A stretch of 64,000 nucleotides of DNA from Mesobacillus sp. AQ2 (GTDB lineage: Bacteria > Bacillota > Bacilli > Bacillales > Cytobacillaceae): positions 3,973,501-4,037,500 of the forward strand of contig NZ_CP126080.1 of assembly GCF_030122805.1 (NCBI RefSeq). The letters are read 5' to 3'. A program made the translations under genes and the position numbers. Below, one piece after another: positions 1 through 9,502 of this stretch. Numbering within the stretch: the stretch's first letter is position 1; every line of letters begins with the position of its first letter. The notes below the pieces were generated by a model. That model was not told the DNA's origin. It saw only the letters and a list, made by a program, of their open reading frames with translations, and did not search any database.

Positions 1-1
1 T

Positions 2-805
2 GTGCTCTATGTCAGAATTATCGATCGCTGGATCCTTCCCTATACTCCAAATTGGGTAATCGGCGGTTTGCTTTTGCTGTCCGGAATCTATTTAAGTGTT
101 GGCGGATTGAAAGTCCTGGCCCGTTTTTACACATTGGTCACACCGCTTATCCTTTTGCTCTTGCTGCTTGTTTCCTACACGTTGAAGGATGCGAACATTT
201 ATTATATGTTACCGATAGGACAGGCTGGCATCAAAGATATTGTCATTGGCAGTAAAGACGCGATCCTTTCCATGCTGGGGTTTGAAATCATCCTTCTCAC
301 TTTTCCAATGGTATCAGGAACGACACTTCAAAAATTCAAGGCAGTATCTTTTGCTAACCTGTTCAGTACCATACTTTATGCCTATGTGGTTATCATCAGT
401 TTCATTTACTTCAGCCCGGCTGAAATAAAAATATTGCCAGAACCGCTTTTGTATATCTTAAAATCTTATACGTTCAAACTCATTGAACGAACGGATTTAC
501 TATTTCTGTCAATCTGGATATTCCTTGTATTCACTTCTTTCTGCAGTTACCTGTTTCTGGCCGCTGACTCAGCCGCTAAAATTTTTTATAAAAGGGATCG
601 ACGGAAACTTGTGTATTGTATGGCGCTTATCATTTATGGCTTTTCTTTTTTACCTGAAATTGACATCAAATATTTAGATATCATGAGTAGCAATATCCCG
701 AAGGCCGGTTTTATTTTCATCCTTTTCCCTGCCTTTTTACTCACCGTTTCATTCCTGTTCAAAAAATCCGAGCATGGAGGTAAGGCCAATGACCCGAATT
801 CTTAA
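2..805 (+). CDS. spore germination permease, GerAB family (5' truncated by window edge)
   Basis: Integral membrane B subunit of a germinant receptor (endospore germination permease, APC superfamily), acting in the spore inner membrane with A and C subunits. The 267 visible residues contain repeated long hydrophobic segments. About 100 N-terminal residues seem missing relative to the usual family length of roughly 365. The GTG at position 2 is therefore probably an internal valine codon. The stop codon lies inside the start of the following GerAC gene (overlap 789-805), the usual translational coupling in gerA-type operons. The A subunit would lie upstream, outside the window. Confidence 0.9.
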   Translation: MLYVRIIDRWILPYTPNWVIGGLLLLSGIYLSVGGLKVLARFYTLVTPLILLLLLLVSYTLKDANIYYMLPIGQAGIKDIVIGSKDAILSMLGFEIILLTFPMVSGTTLQKFKAVSFANLFSTILYAYVVIISFIYFSPAEIKILPEPLLYILKSYTFKLIERTDLLFLSIWIFLVFTSFCSYLFLAADSAAKIFYKRDRRKLVYCMALIIYGFSFLPEIDIKYLDIMSSNIPKAGFIFILFPAFLLTVSFLFKKSEHGGKANDPNS

Positions 806-1913
806 AACAGGCATTCTTGCTATTGTCACCCTTCTGTTGCTTAGTGCCTGCTGGGATCAGCATTTATTGAAGGATGTAAAATTATTCATGGCGGCCAGCT
901 TCGATTTGACTCCTGACGGAAAAATACTCGATGAGCTTACTTCCCCAATCATAAAAAAGAATCAAGAGGGAGGAGGGGTCAGCGGATATACCATCAGTTC
1001 TGGCCTCGGAAATACACCAAGAGAGGCACGGGCGGACATAGACAGAAAATCGGAAAAGGTCTTTGATGCATCCAAACTAAGGGTGTTAATCATAGGGAAT
1101 GAGCTCGCAAAAAAGGATATCTATTCTGTACTTGATTTATTCTATCGGGATCCCAAGAGTGCTCTAAGCGCCAAAGTAGTCGTAGCCGAGGGGATGGGTA
1201 AGGATTTGCTGCGAATAAATATTGAAGAGGAGAAGGCCAGTTCATATTTCTATGATTTATTAGAGAGCCAGGAAATCGCTTCCCTCATTCCAGCCGAAAA
1301 CATTCAATCGATCTGCGCGGAGATGTTTGATCCAGGAGAAGATTTCGTTTTGCCTTTCCTTCGTCCATCAGAAGACAGGAAAGCCGCCAGTGTTGAGGGT
1401 ATCGCCTTATTTAACGATAGGAAATTCACTGGTCGGGTACTTACCGGGGACGAGGCGGTTATTTTCCTATTGCTTGACGGCAATTCAGGAAAGTCACCAA
1501 AATTCACAAAAAGAATATCTGAAGGTGAAAGTTTCAAGCCGCCACATTTTGTTTCTTTTACCGTAAAAAAAGCAAAGGAAACATTAGAGGTAAAAGTGAA
1601 GAACAATCGGGCTATTGCGAATATACATTTAAAGTTAAAAATTGATATCACCGACTACGTTAAGAACCATTTATACAATAAGCAGGAAATTACAAAATTG
1701 AACAATAAACTATCTGAGATGCTGACCAATGATGCAGCAGCCACTATTAAAACTCTTCAGGAAGCAAATAGTGATAGTTTAGGGATTGGCAGAAGACTGA
1801 TTGCGCAATACCCCGACTATTGGAAGCATGTGGATTGGATAAAGGAATATCCAAACGTGGTCATAACTCCAAAAGTCGTTGTAGAAATTGTCGGACATGG
1901 AATCATAGAATAA
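789..1913 (+). CDS. spore germination lipoprotein, Ger(x)C family
   Basis: C subunit of a germinant receptor, a lipoprotein on the outer face of the spore inner membrane. The 374-residue protein starts with a lipoprotein signal peptide ending in LLLLSAC, followed directly by WDQ, which is typical of GerAC. I chose the ATG at 789 because GGAGG lies at 776-780 with 8-base spacing; an ATG at 774 overlaps the ribosome site and would spoil the signal peptide. It overlaps the upstream permease gene by 17 bases, so the two form an operon. The germinant cannot be read from sequence. Confidence 0.93.
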   Translation: MTRILKTGILAIVTLLLLSACWDQHLLKDVKLFMAASFDLTPDGKILDELTSPIIKKNQEGGGVSGYTISSGLGNTPREARADIDRKSEKVFDASKLRVLIIGNELAKKDIYSVLDLFYRDPKSALSAKVVVAEGMGKDLLRINIEEEKASSYFYDLLESQEIASLIPAENIQSICAEMFDPGEDFVLPFLRPSEDRKAASVEGIALFNDRKFTGRVLTGDEAVIFLLLDGNSGKSPKFTKRISEGESFKPPHFVSFTVKKAKETLEVKVKNNRAIANIHLKLKIDITDYVKNHLYNKQEITKLNNKLSEMLTNDAAATIKTLQEANSDSLGIGRRLIAQYPDYWKHVDWIKEYPNVVITPKVVVEIVGHGIIE

Positions 1914-1932
1914 ACTTGATTTCAACCAAACA

Positions 1933-1986
1933 AAATACTCCTATTGAGCTTCCAAATCTAAAGAAGATCAATAAGGAGTATTTTTT
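1933..1986. terminator. bidirectional intrinsic terminator
   Basis: Near-perfect stem: AATACTCCT-ATTGA on the left pairs with TCAATAAGGAGTATT on the right, followed by TTTTTT on + and preceded by an A-rich run for the - strand. It separates the gerAC gene from the convergent small membrane-protein gene. Confidence 0.85.
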
Positions 1987-1989
1987 AAG

Positions 1990-2190
1990 TTAAACCTGGC
2001 TATTTTCATTTCTATTTTGCAAAAGCAACAGCATCTCCCTTGAAATCCCGGCTGCGAACAGGCAGCCTACGAGAAGTGCCAATGTCCCGTACAACGGATC
2101 TGTCACCTTGGAAAAAATCAGTTGGACATAGAAGTAAAATCCTGCTCCGATGGCTACAATGAATAAAGTATTCCAAACGTATCGGTACAT
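1990..2190 (-). CDS. small two-helix membrane protein, unknown function
   Basis: A 66-residue protein beginning MYRYVWNTLF with two hydrophobic segments (about residues 6-24 and 32-50) and a short polar C-terminus rich in Q and N. The ATG at 2190 has GAGGAGG upstream with good spacing; an in-frame TTG at 2205 overlaps that ribosome site and is less likely. I do not recognise the family. It is monocistronic, divergent from the carboxypeptidase gene and convergent with gerAC. Confidence 0.65.
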   Translation of the reverse strand: MYRYVWNTLFIVAIGAGFYFYVQLIFSKVTDPLYGTLALLVGCLFAAGISREMLLLLQNRNENSQV

Positions 2191-2282
2191 ATTTTTCCTC
2201 CTCAACCTTCTATTAATTTAAACATTATCATAGACTCTACTAGTTGTTTATTGGGAAAATTCCTGTCGAAAACAGAAGAGTT

Positions 2283-3785
2283 ATGAAGGGAATGAACGAA
2301 AAATTGAAACAAAAAACTACATTCATCGTCCTGTTCATGTTTATTAGCATTTTAGCCATCATTCCGCTTTTCTATACGGATGAACCTCCTGCACAGGCTG
2401 TTTCAACCAGTGTTGATCTGTCAGAGGAAATCAATGAATTCATTGAAAACGAACCGATTCTTGATGGTGCGCTGGCGGGTATCAGCATCAGGTCAGCAGA
2501 TCACGGAAAGCTGCTGTATGAGCATAACGGAGAGATTCGAATGCAGCCGGCTTCTATACTGAAGATGTTCACTGCCGCCGCATCACTGTCAGTTTTAGGG
2601 GAAGATTATCGTTTTACAACCGAAGTTTTGACGACTGGTAAAATAGCAGGCGGCACTCTATCAGGAGATCTTTATTTAAAAGGCAAAGGAGATCCAACAC
2701 TCCTTCCAGCTGATTTTGCTGAAATAGCAAAAAAATTGAAGAATAAAGGAATCTCCAAGATTGATGGTGATATTATCACCGATGACAGCTGGTATGATGA
2801 TGTCAGGTATTCAGAGGACCTATCCTGGAATGATGAGCATCAATATTATGGAGCGCAAATATCGGCACTGACAGCATCACCGAATCTGGACTATGATGCC
2901 GGAACAGTAATAGTCTCCATTTCCCCCGGCAAAAAAGGCAAAGCAGCCAAGATTTCGCTTGAGCCGGATACAGATTTCGTCACAGTCGTTAATGAAACTA
3001 AAACAATCGAACCTAAAGGAAAGCAAGATATCCAAATCAAACGGGAGCATGGCACAAATGCTATTGTCGTGAAAGGGTCGATTCCTGCGGATTCACAACT
3101 GGTAAGGGAATGGGTCGCCGTCTGGAATCCAGCGCAATATGCCGGAACCCTTTTTAAGAAAGCCCTGGAAGACCAGGGCATCGAGATTGTTGGGAAAATA
3201 AAAAATGGCAAGGCTGCAGATGCCATGCCGGTATTAATTTTTCATAAATCCATTCCCCTTGCTGACCTGATGATTCCATTCATGAAGCTCAGCAATAATG
3301 GCCATGCAGAAGTACTAGTGAAAGAAATAGGCAAAGCCGTCCACGGTGACGGCAGCTGGGACAAGGGTATTGAGGGAATGTTGGATGAGTTGGAGAGTAT
3401 CGGTGTCGATACAAGTAAAATCATCCTCCGTGATGGCTCTGGTCTATCCCATGCGAACCTCGTTCCGGCAAATGAAATCACAAAAATTCTTTATGAAGTG
3501 CAAGGAGAGGAATGGTTTCCTGTTTTCAAGAATTCCCTTCCCGTGGCCGGAGCAAAGGATAGGATGGTTGGCGGGACGATGCGAAACAGACTGAAAGAAG
3601 AGGCGAAGTTCGTTACCGTTCAGGCCAAAACAGGCTCGCTGACTGGAGTAAGCACCCTCGCAGGATATGTGGAAAAGCCCGGCGGCGAGACACTAATTTT
3701 TACGATAATGCTGAATAACCTGCTGGATGACAGGGATGGCAGGAATGTTGAGGATCAAATCGTTAGAATACTTTCAAGACAATGA
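2283..3785 (+). CDS. dacB: D-alanyl-D-alanine carboxypeptidase/endopeptidase, S13 family (PBP4-type)
   Basis: Serine peptidase that trims peptidoglycan stem peptides or cuts D,D cross-links. It is anchored or secreted through an N-terminal hydrophobic segment (about residues 12-30). All three penicillin-binding motifs are present: SxxK as SILK (about residues 91-94), SxN as SNN, and KTG in AKTGSLTG. The 500-residue length fits S13 enzymes, which carry an insert between the first two motifs. B. subtilis calls its S13 protein DacC; dacB is the general family name. The start is uncertain (ATG 2283 or 2292, or TTG 2244), because no strong ribosome site stands out. Confidence 0.92.
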   Translation: MKGMNEKLKQKTTFIVLFMFISILAIIPLFYTDEPPAQAVSTSVDLSEEINEFIENEPILDGALAGISIRSADHGKLLYEHNGEIRMQPASILKMFTAAASLSVLGEDYRFTTEVLTTGKIAGGTLSGDLYLKGKGDPTLLPADFAEIAKKLKNKGISKIDGDIITDDSWYDDVRYSEDLSWNDEHQYYGAQISALTASPNLDYDAGTVIVSISPGKKGKAAKISLEPDTDFVTVVNETKTIEPKGKQDIQIKREHGTNAIVVKGSIPADSQLVREWVAVWNPAQYAGTLFKKALEDQGIEIVGKIKNGKAADAMPVLIFHKSIPLADLMIPFMKLSNNGHAEVLVKEIGKAVHGDGSWDKGIEGMLDELESIGVDTSKIILRDGSGLSHANLVPANEITKILYEVQGEEWFPVFKNSLPVAGAKDRMVGGTMRNRLKEEAKFVTVQAKTGSLTGVSTLAGYVEKPGGETLIFTIMLNNLLDDRDGRNVEDQIVRILSRQ

Positions 3786-3800
3786 CTGAAGCTTGAATGA

Positions 3801-4790
3801 TACCCTTATGTGGATAGTTTGGTCTTCATAAGGGTGTTTCGGCTAGAATGGTACCCTTATGTGGATGGTTTTGCTTGTATAAGGATGTCTTTCCGCTTGA
3901 ATGGTGCCCTTATGTGGACAGTTTCGCCTGTATAAGGGTGTCTTTTGGCTTGAATGGTGTCCTTATGTGGACAGTTTCGCCTGTATAAGGGTGTCTTTCC
4001 GCTTGAGTGGTACCCTTATGTGGATAGTTTTGCCTGCATAAGGGTGTCTTTTGGCTTGAATGGTGCCCTTATGTGGACAGTTTCGCCTGCATAAGGGTGT
4101 CTCTCGATCGGAATGGTGCCCTTATGTGGACAGTTTCGCCTGCATAAGGGTGCCTTTCCGCTTGAATGGTACCCTTATGTGAACAGTTTTGCCTGCATAA
4201 GGGTGTCTCTCGATCGGAATGGTGCCCTTATGTGGACAGTTTCACCTGCATAAGGGTGTCTTTCCGCTTGAATGGTGCCCTTATGTGGACAGTTTCGACT
4301 GCATAAGGGTGTTTTTCCGCTTGAGTGGTACCCTAATGTGGACAGTTTTGCCTACATAAGGGTATCTTTCGACTTGAATGGTACCCTTATGTGGATAGTT
4401 TCGCCTGTATAAGGGTGTCTTTCCGCTTGAATGGTACCCTTATGTGGATGGTTTGGTCTTCATAAGGGTGTTTTTCCGCTTGAGTGGTACCCTAATGTGG
4501 ACAGTTTTGCCTGCATAAGGGTATCTTTCGACTTGAATGGTACCCTTATGTGGATAGTTTCGCCTGTATAAGGGTGTCTTTCCGCTTGAGTGGTACCCTT
4601 ATGTGGATAGTTTTGCCTGCATAAGGGTGTCTTTTGGCTTGAATGGTGCCCTTATGTGGACAGTTTCACTTGCATAAGGGTGTCTTTCCGCTTGAATGGT
4701 GCTCTTATGTGGACAGTTTCGCCTGCATAAGGGTGTTTTTCCGCTTGAGTGGTACCCTTATGTGGACAGTTTCGCTTGTATAAGGGTATC
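3801..4790. repeat. array A: about 19 tandem 53-bp hairpin units
   Basis: The interval between the convergent dacB and NERD genes is almost wholly a tandem array with 53-bp period. I count 19 units. Each contains an inverted repeat, ACCCTTATG followed about 16 bases later by CATAAGGGT, then a spacer such as GTCTTTCCGCTTGAATGG. Units vary at scattered positions (GTGGACAG/GTGGATAG, CCTGCAT/CCTGTAT), yet most stem arms are preserved. A 53-bp period is not a multiple of three, so it is not coding. No promoter or known repeat family is recognised. Confidence 0.95.
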
Positions 4791-4805
4791 ATTCTCCTTC
4801 AAGAA

Positions 4806-5720
4806 TCATTTATCAACAGTTATATAGCGGGAAGATGGGCCATGGCCCTCCAATGTATAGTTTTCTGAAAGAATGTTCCTAATGGCTTTCTTTGTTTTGA
4901 CAGACTTGCACCATTCATGGACCGTATTGACTGTTAAAGCTTCTTCCGGAAAAAGTAATTGAATATCTCTAACACTTCTCAATACTGCTTCATGTAAAGT
5001 TTCCCGTTTCCCGCAACTGGTGCATATTAGTGTTTTTCGAGTCACGATTGTATTCATGCTATGACAATGGGAACAGGTTATTCCCTTCTTCAATTTGTCG
5101 AAACTATATTGAGGCAGCCGGGAGTATGGCGAATCTTGAGTATGCAGGGAATGCAGACGTTCGGCTAGGTTTGTGTGGGTATTTTTTATTGGAGAAAATT
5201 GTTTTTGCAGGTTTTTAAGAAGTCTTGGAATCTGGTTCGGAAAGATAATTGGTAAATTACGCGGAGCTTGATAGAGGTAAAAATTGTTGTTCACAAAGAC
5301 CAGTGTTGATTCAATATTTATGTTGTACCCAAGGTCTCGCACCATCCTTCGCAGGAGAGACTCTGCCCTTTCCATTTGTATCAGAGGATTTTTAATTTCT
5401 ACTCCATTATGGGTGTACCACCTATCGCCTTCGATATAATAATCTCCCTCGAGATTCTTCACTTCGAACATGTGGATTATCTGGGACAGGAATAGGGAAT
5501 CGACTTGGAATTTCGTATTTCCATGTTCCAGCAGCAAATCGTTCAAAACCAGAAAGCCTTTTTCTACCTCCCCCATCCAATGATCAAAAATCACTTCGCC
5601 TTCATATCCTTTTTCCAGGTACAGATAGTTACTATGTTCCTTCGTAGACAATTTCATTCTTGAATTCAGCTTTCTCAGAATCTGTAGTTCCAACGATTCA
5701 ACACGCGATTTAACTATCAA
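4806..5720 (-). CDS. NERD-domain protein with C-terminal zinc-binding motif
   Basis: A 304-residue protein with a nuclease-related domain in the N-terminal half: an EGEVIFD segment, FQVDSLFL and FEVKN match the E/D/ExK pattern of this restriction-endonuclease-like fold. A C-terminal pair, CSHC and CTSC about 16 residues apart, should bind zinc. NERD proteins are inferred to act on DNA or RNA; the substrate is unknown. The start is TTG at 5720, with GGAGG at 5729-5733 spaced 8 bases; the ATG at 5735 overlaps the ribosome site. The 3' end abuts repeat array A. Confidence 0.82.
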   Translation of the reverse strand: MIVKSRVESLELQILRKLNSRMKLSTKEHSNYLYLEKGYEGEVIFDHWMGEVEKGFLVLNDLLLEHGNTKFQVDSLFLSQIIHMFEVKNLEGDYYIEGDRWYTHNGVEIKNPLIQMERAESLLRRMVRDLGYNINIESTLVFVNNNFYLYQAPRNLPIIFPNQIPRLLKNLQKQFSPIKNTHTNLAERLHSLHTQDSPYSRLPQYSFDKLKKGITCSHCHSMNTIVTRKTLICTSCGKRETLHEAVLRSVRDIQLLFPEEALTVNTVHEWCKSVKTKKAIRNILSENYTLEGHGPSSRYITVDK

Positions 5721-5833
5721 AGAACATTCCTCCATTCGTTATGTATTGCAATTAAATAGTATGTTTTATTCGATTATTTAACAAGGTTTTTTATCACTTT
5801 GTTTTTTGGCTTTAGAAAAGCAGCCTAATTGAG

Positions 5834-5871
5834 AAAAAGCTGGGCAGAATGAGAATCTGCACAGCTTTTTT
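5834..5871 (-). terminator. intrinsic terminator downstream of the LysM hydrolase gene
   Basis: Read on the - strand: AAAAAGCTG, internal GCAGA, loop, TCTGC, then CAGCTTTTT. This is a two-segment stem ending in a T run just after the hydrolase stop codon. Confidence 0.8.
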
Positions 5872-5874
5872 GAG

Positions 5875-6471
5875 TCACTTCGCAAATCTATGATTTCCGA
5901 TTGTCACGGTTGCTTCTCTTGAAAACACCCATTTGCTTACTGCGGTTTTCGGATTAAAGAAGAATAATGATCCATTCCCCTGTCCCCTGAATGCAATGGC
6001 TTCTTTAACGGCTTTCTTGGACTCTGCATCCGCTGCCTTGTTGATGGCGCCATTTTTCACGGGTGTGAATGCATAATAGCCGTTTGATTTTTGATAAATG
6101 ACTCCCTTGATTGTATTAGGGAATTCAGAGCTTGCTACTCTATTCAAGACAACAGTCGCTACTGCTACTTTCCCAGCATATGGCTCGCCTTTTGCCTCAG
6201 CGTGGACCAGTCTTGCAAGCAAGTCCTGATCTGCCGCAGATACCGGCGAGGCAGGAATCGTCAACTTTTGTCCTGGATATAGTAGATTGCTAGTCCGGTT
6301 ATTGGCCTTTTTCAATTGATTCACAGGCACTGCATTTTTACTCGCAATTCCCCAAAGTGTATCTCCTGTTTTCACCTGGTAAGTTGCCGCTTCTGCAGCC
6401 GCACCCATTGAAAATACAGATAGAGATACTGCAGCTGTGAGTGCTGCCAAAGTCTTTTTCATCTTTTTCAT
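5875..6471 (-). CDS. secreted LysM cell-wall hydrolase, SleB/CwlJ-type catalytic domain
   Basis: A 198-residue exported protein with a signal peptide ending near AAEAATY, one LysM module (about residues 30-72: YQVKTGDTLWGIA ... YPGQKLTIP), and a Hydrolase_2 (SleB-like) domain beginning LLARLVHAEAKGEPYAGKVAVA and containing the AVATVVLNRV stretch. It likely cleaves peptidoglycan glycan strands. It resembles B. subtilis YkvT more than SleB itself, because the binding module is LysM. ATG at 6471 follows GGAGG with 8-base spacing. Monocistronic. Confidence 0.9.
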   Translation of the reverse strand: MKKMKKTLAALTAAVSLSVFSMGAAAEAATYQVKTGDTLWGIASKNAVPVNQLKKANNRTSNLLYPGQKLTIPASPVSAADQDLLARLVHAEAKGEPYAGKVAVATVVLNRVASSEFPNTIKGVIYQKSNGYYAFTPVKNGAINKAADAESKKAVKEAIAFRGQGNGSLFFFNPKTAVSKWVFSREATVTIGNHRFAK

Positions 6472-6832
6472 TTTCCAAACCTCCAGTAGAGTTGCTCTTT
6501 TTCTCTACTAATAAGGCTAGCAGTTGTAACATATGGATTCATCGTCCAATAAGTGCCAATCAGGATAAACCTTCTCAATCTATTGATAACGCTTGAGTCT
6601 TTATAAACCTAGCAGTTTATACCATTCTTCTTCCCCTTCCTTCAATAGCCAGCACTGTAAGGATCCGGTTCATTTTTTACATAGTGTTACAGGTTTGTAA
6701 CTTTGTCAGAGGCATATTCAGTTGGATTGGAGAGATTCAAAAATGTCGACAGCTTTTCAGTCTTTTTTTATCTACCATATTTTGTGACAGGGCCATATTT
6801 ATAGTAATTATTTTAATGTATCACCTCCTTAT

Positions 6833-6847
6833 TTAAAATAATTATAA
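6833..6847. promoter_or_regulatory. PerR box upstream of the catalase gene
   Basis: TTAAAATAATTATAA matches the Bacillus PerR consensus TTATAATNATTATAA at 13 of 14 defined positions. It lies just upstream of the -35 element of the catalase promoter, so peroxide-dependent derepression is expected. The rest of the interval 6540-6830 shows nothing I recognise. Confidence 0.8.
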
Positions 6848-6854
6848 ATTAATA

Positions 6855-6882
6855 TTGATTTTTAATTGAAAGATGTTATCAT
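6855..6882 (+). promoter_or_regulatory. sigma-A-type promoter of the catalase gene
   Basis: TTGATT (-35, 6855-6860), 16-base spacer, TATCAT (-10, 6877-6882). The start codon follows 37 bases later behind a purine-rich ribosome site, AAGGCGGG. Confidence 0.6.
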
Positions 6883-6919
6883 TTAGTCAACAACAAATTT
6901 TAAAAAGGCGGGATGAAGA

Positions 6920-8380
6920 ATGAGTAATGATCAAAAGAAGAATCTGACTACAAGCTGGGGAGCACCGGTTGGGGACAACCAGAACTCCATGACAGCTGGC
7001 CAAAGAGGTCCAACTTTACTGCAGGACGTTCACCTTTTGGAAAAATTGGCGCACTTTAACCGCGAGCGTGTGCCTGAGCGTGTTGTGCATGCAAAAGGTG
7101 CCGGAGCACATGGATATTTTGAAGTGACAAATGATGTAACCAAATATACGAAGGCAGCATTTCTTTCAGAGGCAGGAAAGAAAACACCTTTATTCGTCCG
7201 TTTCTCAACGGTTGCTGGTGAACTGGGATCAGCTGATACAGTGCGTGACCCACGCGGATTTGCCGTAAAGTTTTATACAGAGGAAGGAAACTATGATATT
7301 GTCGGCAACAATACGCCGGTATTCTTCATCCGTGATGCGATAAAGTTCCCTGACTTCATCCATACACAAAAAAGGAACCCTCAGACTCACCTGAAGGATC
7401 CAAATGCAGTGTGGGATTTCTGGTCACTGTCACCTGAGGCGTTGCATCAGGTAACGATCCTGATGTCTGACCGCGGCATTCCGGCTACTATCCGCCATAT
7501 GCATGGTTTTGGCAGCCATACATTCAAATGGACTAATGCTGAAGGAGATGGCGTCTGGATCAAGTACCACTTCAAGACAGAGCAAGGCGTGAAGAACCTG
7601 ACTGCCGATGTAGCGGCACAAATCGCCGGCGAAAACCCGGATTTCCATACAGAAGATTTATTCAATGCCATCGAAGCGGGAGACTTCCCTGCCTGGAAGC
7701 TTTATGTCCAGATCATGCCATTGGAGGATGCGAATACGTACCGTTTTGATCCATTCGATGTTACAAAGGTTTGGTCACAAAAAGACTACCCATTAATTGA
7801 AGTGGGCCGCATGGTCTTGGACCGTAACCCGGAAAATTACTTTGCGGAAGTTGAGCAGGCAACCTTCTCTCCTGGAACGCTGGTACCTGGTATCGATGTA
7901 TCGCCAGACAAAATGCTACAGGGCCGCCTGTTCGCTTATGCTGATGCGCACCGATACCGTGTAGGCGCAAATCACAATCATTTGCCGATCAACAGGGCTA
8001 GAACAGAAGTCAATTCCTACCAGCGTGACGGCCAGATGCGCTTTGATGGAAATGGCGGCAAATCTGTAAACTACGAGCCTAATAGTTTCGGAGGACCAAC
8101 AGAAGTGAATGAGCAAAAACAGGCAGCATTTCCTGTCAGCGGTGTGGCCGAAAACGCGGGCTATGATCACCATGACCATTACACACAAGCCGGTGACCTG
8201 TACCGCCTGATGAGCGAAGAAGAACGAGCTCGCCTGGTTGCTAATATCGTCACAGCAATGAAGCCAGTTGAACGCGATGATATCAAACTCCGCCAGATCG
8301 GCCACTTCTATAAGGCAGATTCTGAGTACGGAACCCGTATCGCGCAAGGATTGGGACTGCAGGTGCCACAGGAAGTTTAA
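6920..8380 (+). CDS. katA: monofunctional haem catalase
   Basis: Converts hydrogen peroxide to water and oxygen in the cytoplasm. The 486 residues are typical of small-subunit (clade 3) catalases. The distal histidine lies in [14 protein letters not shown], the catalytic asparagine region in [11 protein letters not shown], and the proximal haem tyrosine in [12 protein letters not shown]. The NADPH-binding type C-terminus is present and there is no extra flavodoxin-like domain. The gene is monocistronic with a PerR box upstream and a 15-bp perfect terminator stem downstream. It heads a stretch of oxidative and quinone stress genes. Confidence 0.97.
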   Translation: MSNDQKKNLTTSWGAPVGDNQNSMTAGQRGPTLLQDVHLLEKLAHFNRERVPERVVHAKGAGAHGYFEVTNDVTKYTKAAFLSEAGKKTPLFVRFSTVAGELGSADTVRDPRGFAVKFYTEEGNYDIVGNNTPVFFIRDAIKFPDFIHTQKRNPQTHLKDPNAVWDFWSLSPEALHQVTILMSDRGIPATIRHMHGFGSHTFKWTNAEGDGVWIKYHFKTEQGVKNLTADVAAQIAGENPDFHTEDLFNAIEAGDFPAWKLYVQIMPLEDANTYRFDPFDVTKVWSQKDYPLIEVGRMVLDRNPENYFAEVEQATFSPGTLVPGIDVSPDKMLQGRLFAYADAHRYRVGANHNHLPINRARTEVNSYQRDGQMRFDGNGGKSVNYEPNSFGGPTEVNEQKQAAFPVSGVAENAGYDHHDHYTQAGDLYRLMSEEERARLVANIVTAMKPVERDDIKLRQIGHFYKADSEYGTRIAQGLGLQVPQEV

Positions 8381-8385
8381 AAGGT

Positions 8386-8427
8386 ATGATAAAACGGATG
8401 TCCTATATTGGGCATCCGTTTTATCAT
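8386..8427. terminator. terminator after catalase
   Basis: A perfect 15-base inverted repeat, ATGATAAAACGGATG and CATCCGTTTTATCAT, with a 12-base loop. T-rich arms at both ends make it plausible on either strand. Confidence 0.85.
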
Positions 8428-8449
8428 AAATAAGCAAATGGCCTTTGAA

Positions 8450-8695
8450 TGGTTCTTTTTGGACAAACTCAGGATTATTTCCTGAAAAAGCGTCCGTTAG
8501 AAGAGCCCTATCGGACAAATTCATGATAATTTTCCCGAAAAGTGTCCGTTACAAGACCTCTATCGGACATTCTCTAGAAGGGCCCTATCGGACATATTCA
8601 TGGTGATTTTCCCGAAAAGTGTCCGTTACAAGACCTCTATCGGACAAGCTCACGACGCTTTTCCCAAAAAGTGCCCCTTACACGAACTCTATCAA
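8450..8695. repeat. array B: 4-5 units of a 52-bp hairpin repeat
   Basis: Units of the form AAAAGTGTCCGTTACAAGAC ... CTATCGGACA recur at about 8491, 8543, 8620 and 8672. The step is 52 bp, except for one 77-bp step that contains a 25-bp partial duplication (around 8565-8595). The inverted repeat is GTCCG/CGGAC. The array lies between the convergent catalase and azoreductase genes. The last unit has decayed (GTGCCCC, ATCAAAC). Confidence 0.88.
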
Positions 8696-8741
8696 ACAAT
8701 CACACATCAATTAACTTCAGGAATCCCTCTAATAAATAGAA

Positions 8742-8765
8742 AAGCAGGCCATCTCTGACCTGCTT
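8742..8765 (-). terminator. terminator of azoR
   Basis: AAGCAGG and CCTGCTT form a 7-bp stem with a 10-base loop, followed on the - strand by a T-rich TTCTATTTATT. Confidence 0.6.
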
Positions 8766-8784
8766 GTTCTTGTTAAATCTTCTA

Positions 8785-9420
8785 TTAGAATGTATGTGCC
8801 AGATCCTTCGCACGGGCGATTCCGTTTTCTTTGATTTCCTGTGCTTTTTCTGGGGTTGCGTTATGACCTTCAAGAACAAGGGATTCAAATGAAGGTACTC
8901 CGAAGAAGTTCATGATTGTTTCGATGTAGCGATTTCCCATTTCCATGCTTGCTGCTGGTCCTTCTGAATAGTATCCGCCGCGAGCCTGGATGTGCAGGGC
9001 TTTTTTATCGGTCATTAAACCAACAGGGCCTTCTTGTGTATATTTGAATGTCTTGCCTGCGACTGCTACGGAATCCAGGTATGCTTTCATGACTGGCGGG
9101 AATGAGAAGTTCCAAAGCGGTGTCACGAAAACGAATTTGTCTGCTGCTGTGAACTGGTCAACAAGCTCTGCAAGACGTCCGATTTTTGCCTGTTCTTCTG
9201 CAGTTAGGGCTGAAAATCCAGTGCCTTTCTGCAGTTTTCCCCAGCCGCCTAATACATCGGCATCGATGTGTGGGATGTTTTCTTTGAATAGATCCAGATG
9301 AATGACTTCATCGTTCTGGTTTTGCTCCTGGTATGTGTCAATGAAGGCTTTTCCTGCTGACAAACTGAATGACTGTTCTTCAGTAAGTGGGTGTGCTGTG
9401 ATATATAAAACTTTTGCCAT
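8785..9420 (-). CDS. azoR: FMN-dependent NADH-azoreductase
   Basis: A 211-residue flavodoxin-fold NAD(P)H:quinone/azo reductase that carries out two-electron quinone reduction in the cytoplasm. The N-terminal [19 protein letters not shown]-phosphate loop and the [18 protein letters not shown] segment are characteristic of the AzoR/AcpD family. It lies downstream of the FMN reductase and catDE on the same strand but has its own promoter (TTGACC-17-TAATAT) and an overlapping palindrome (9472-9502). In B. subtilis azoreductases belong to the YodB and MhqR quinone-response regulons, which fits this context. Confidence 0.93.
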   Translation of the reverse strand: MAKVLYITAHPLTEEQSFSLSAGKAFIDTYQEQNQNDEVIHLDLFKENIPHIDADVLGGWGKLQKGTGFSALTAEEQAKIGRLAELVDQFTAADKFVFVTPLWNFSFPPVMKAYLDSVAVAGKTFKYTQEGPVGLMTDKKALHIQARGGYYSEGPAASMEMGNRYIETIMNFFGVPSFESLVLEGHNATPEKAQEIKENGIARAKDLAHTF

Positions 9421-9471
9421 GATGTGATTCCACCTATTCCTTTTTTATTCTCCAAGCTATTTTCATGAAAA

Positions 9472-9502
9472 ATCTCGAAGTAAAAATAGCTTACTTCGAG
9501 AT
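9472..9502. promoter_or_regulatory. 31-bp palindrome over the azoR start site (MhqR-type operator candidate)
   Basis: Perfect 12-base arms, ATCTCGAAGTAA and TTACTTCGAGAT as read on the - strand, with a 7-base centre. It begins at the azoR -10 element. The end half-sites ATCTCGAA/TTCGAGAT equal those I recall for the B. subtilis MhqR operator, but lie 15 bp apart instead of adjacent. On the - strand it is followed by TTTTTC, so it could also act as a terminator for the upstream FMN reductase gene. Confidence 0.6.

Noticed and set aside
3801..4790. CRISPR array interpretation of the tandem repeats
   Set aside because: The whole 53-bp unit repeats, including the part that would be spacer. There are no unique spacers and no cas genes in the window. 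The same holds for arrays C and D.
3801..4790. Array units as ordinary intrinsic terminators for dacB
   Set aside because: Stems are not followed by T runs, loops are about 16 bases, and 19 copies exceed any termination need.
6091..6282. Many sizeable open frames opposite or offset to recognised genes, such as this one
   Set aside because: They overlap strongly supported genes, lack ribosome sites and show no recognisable protein features; treated as shadows throughout the window.
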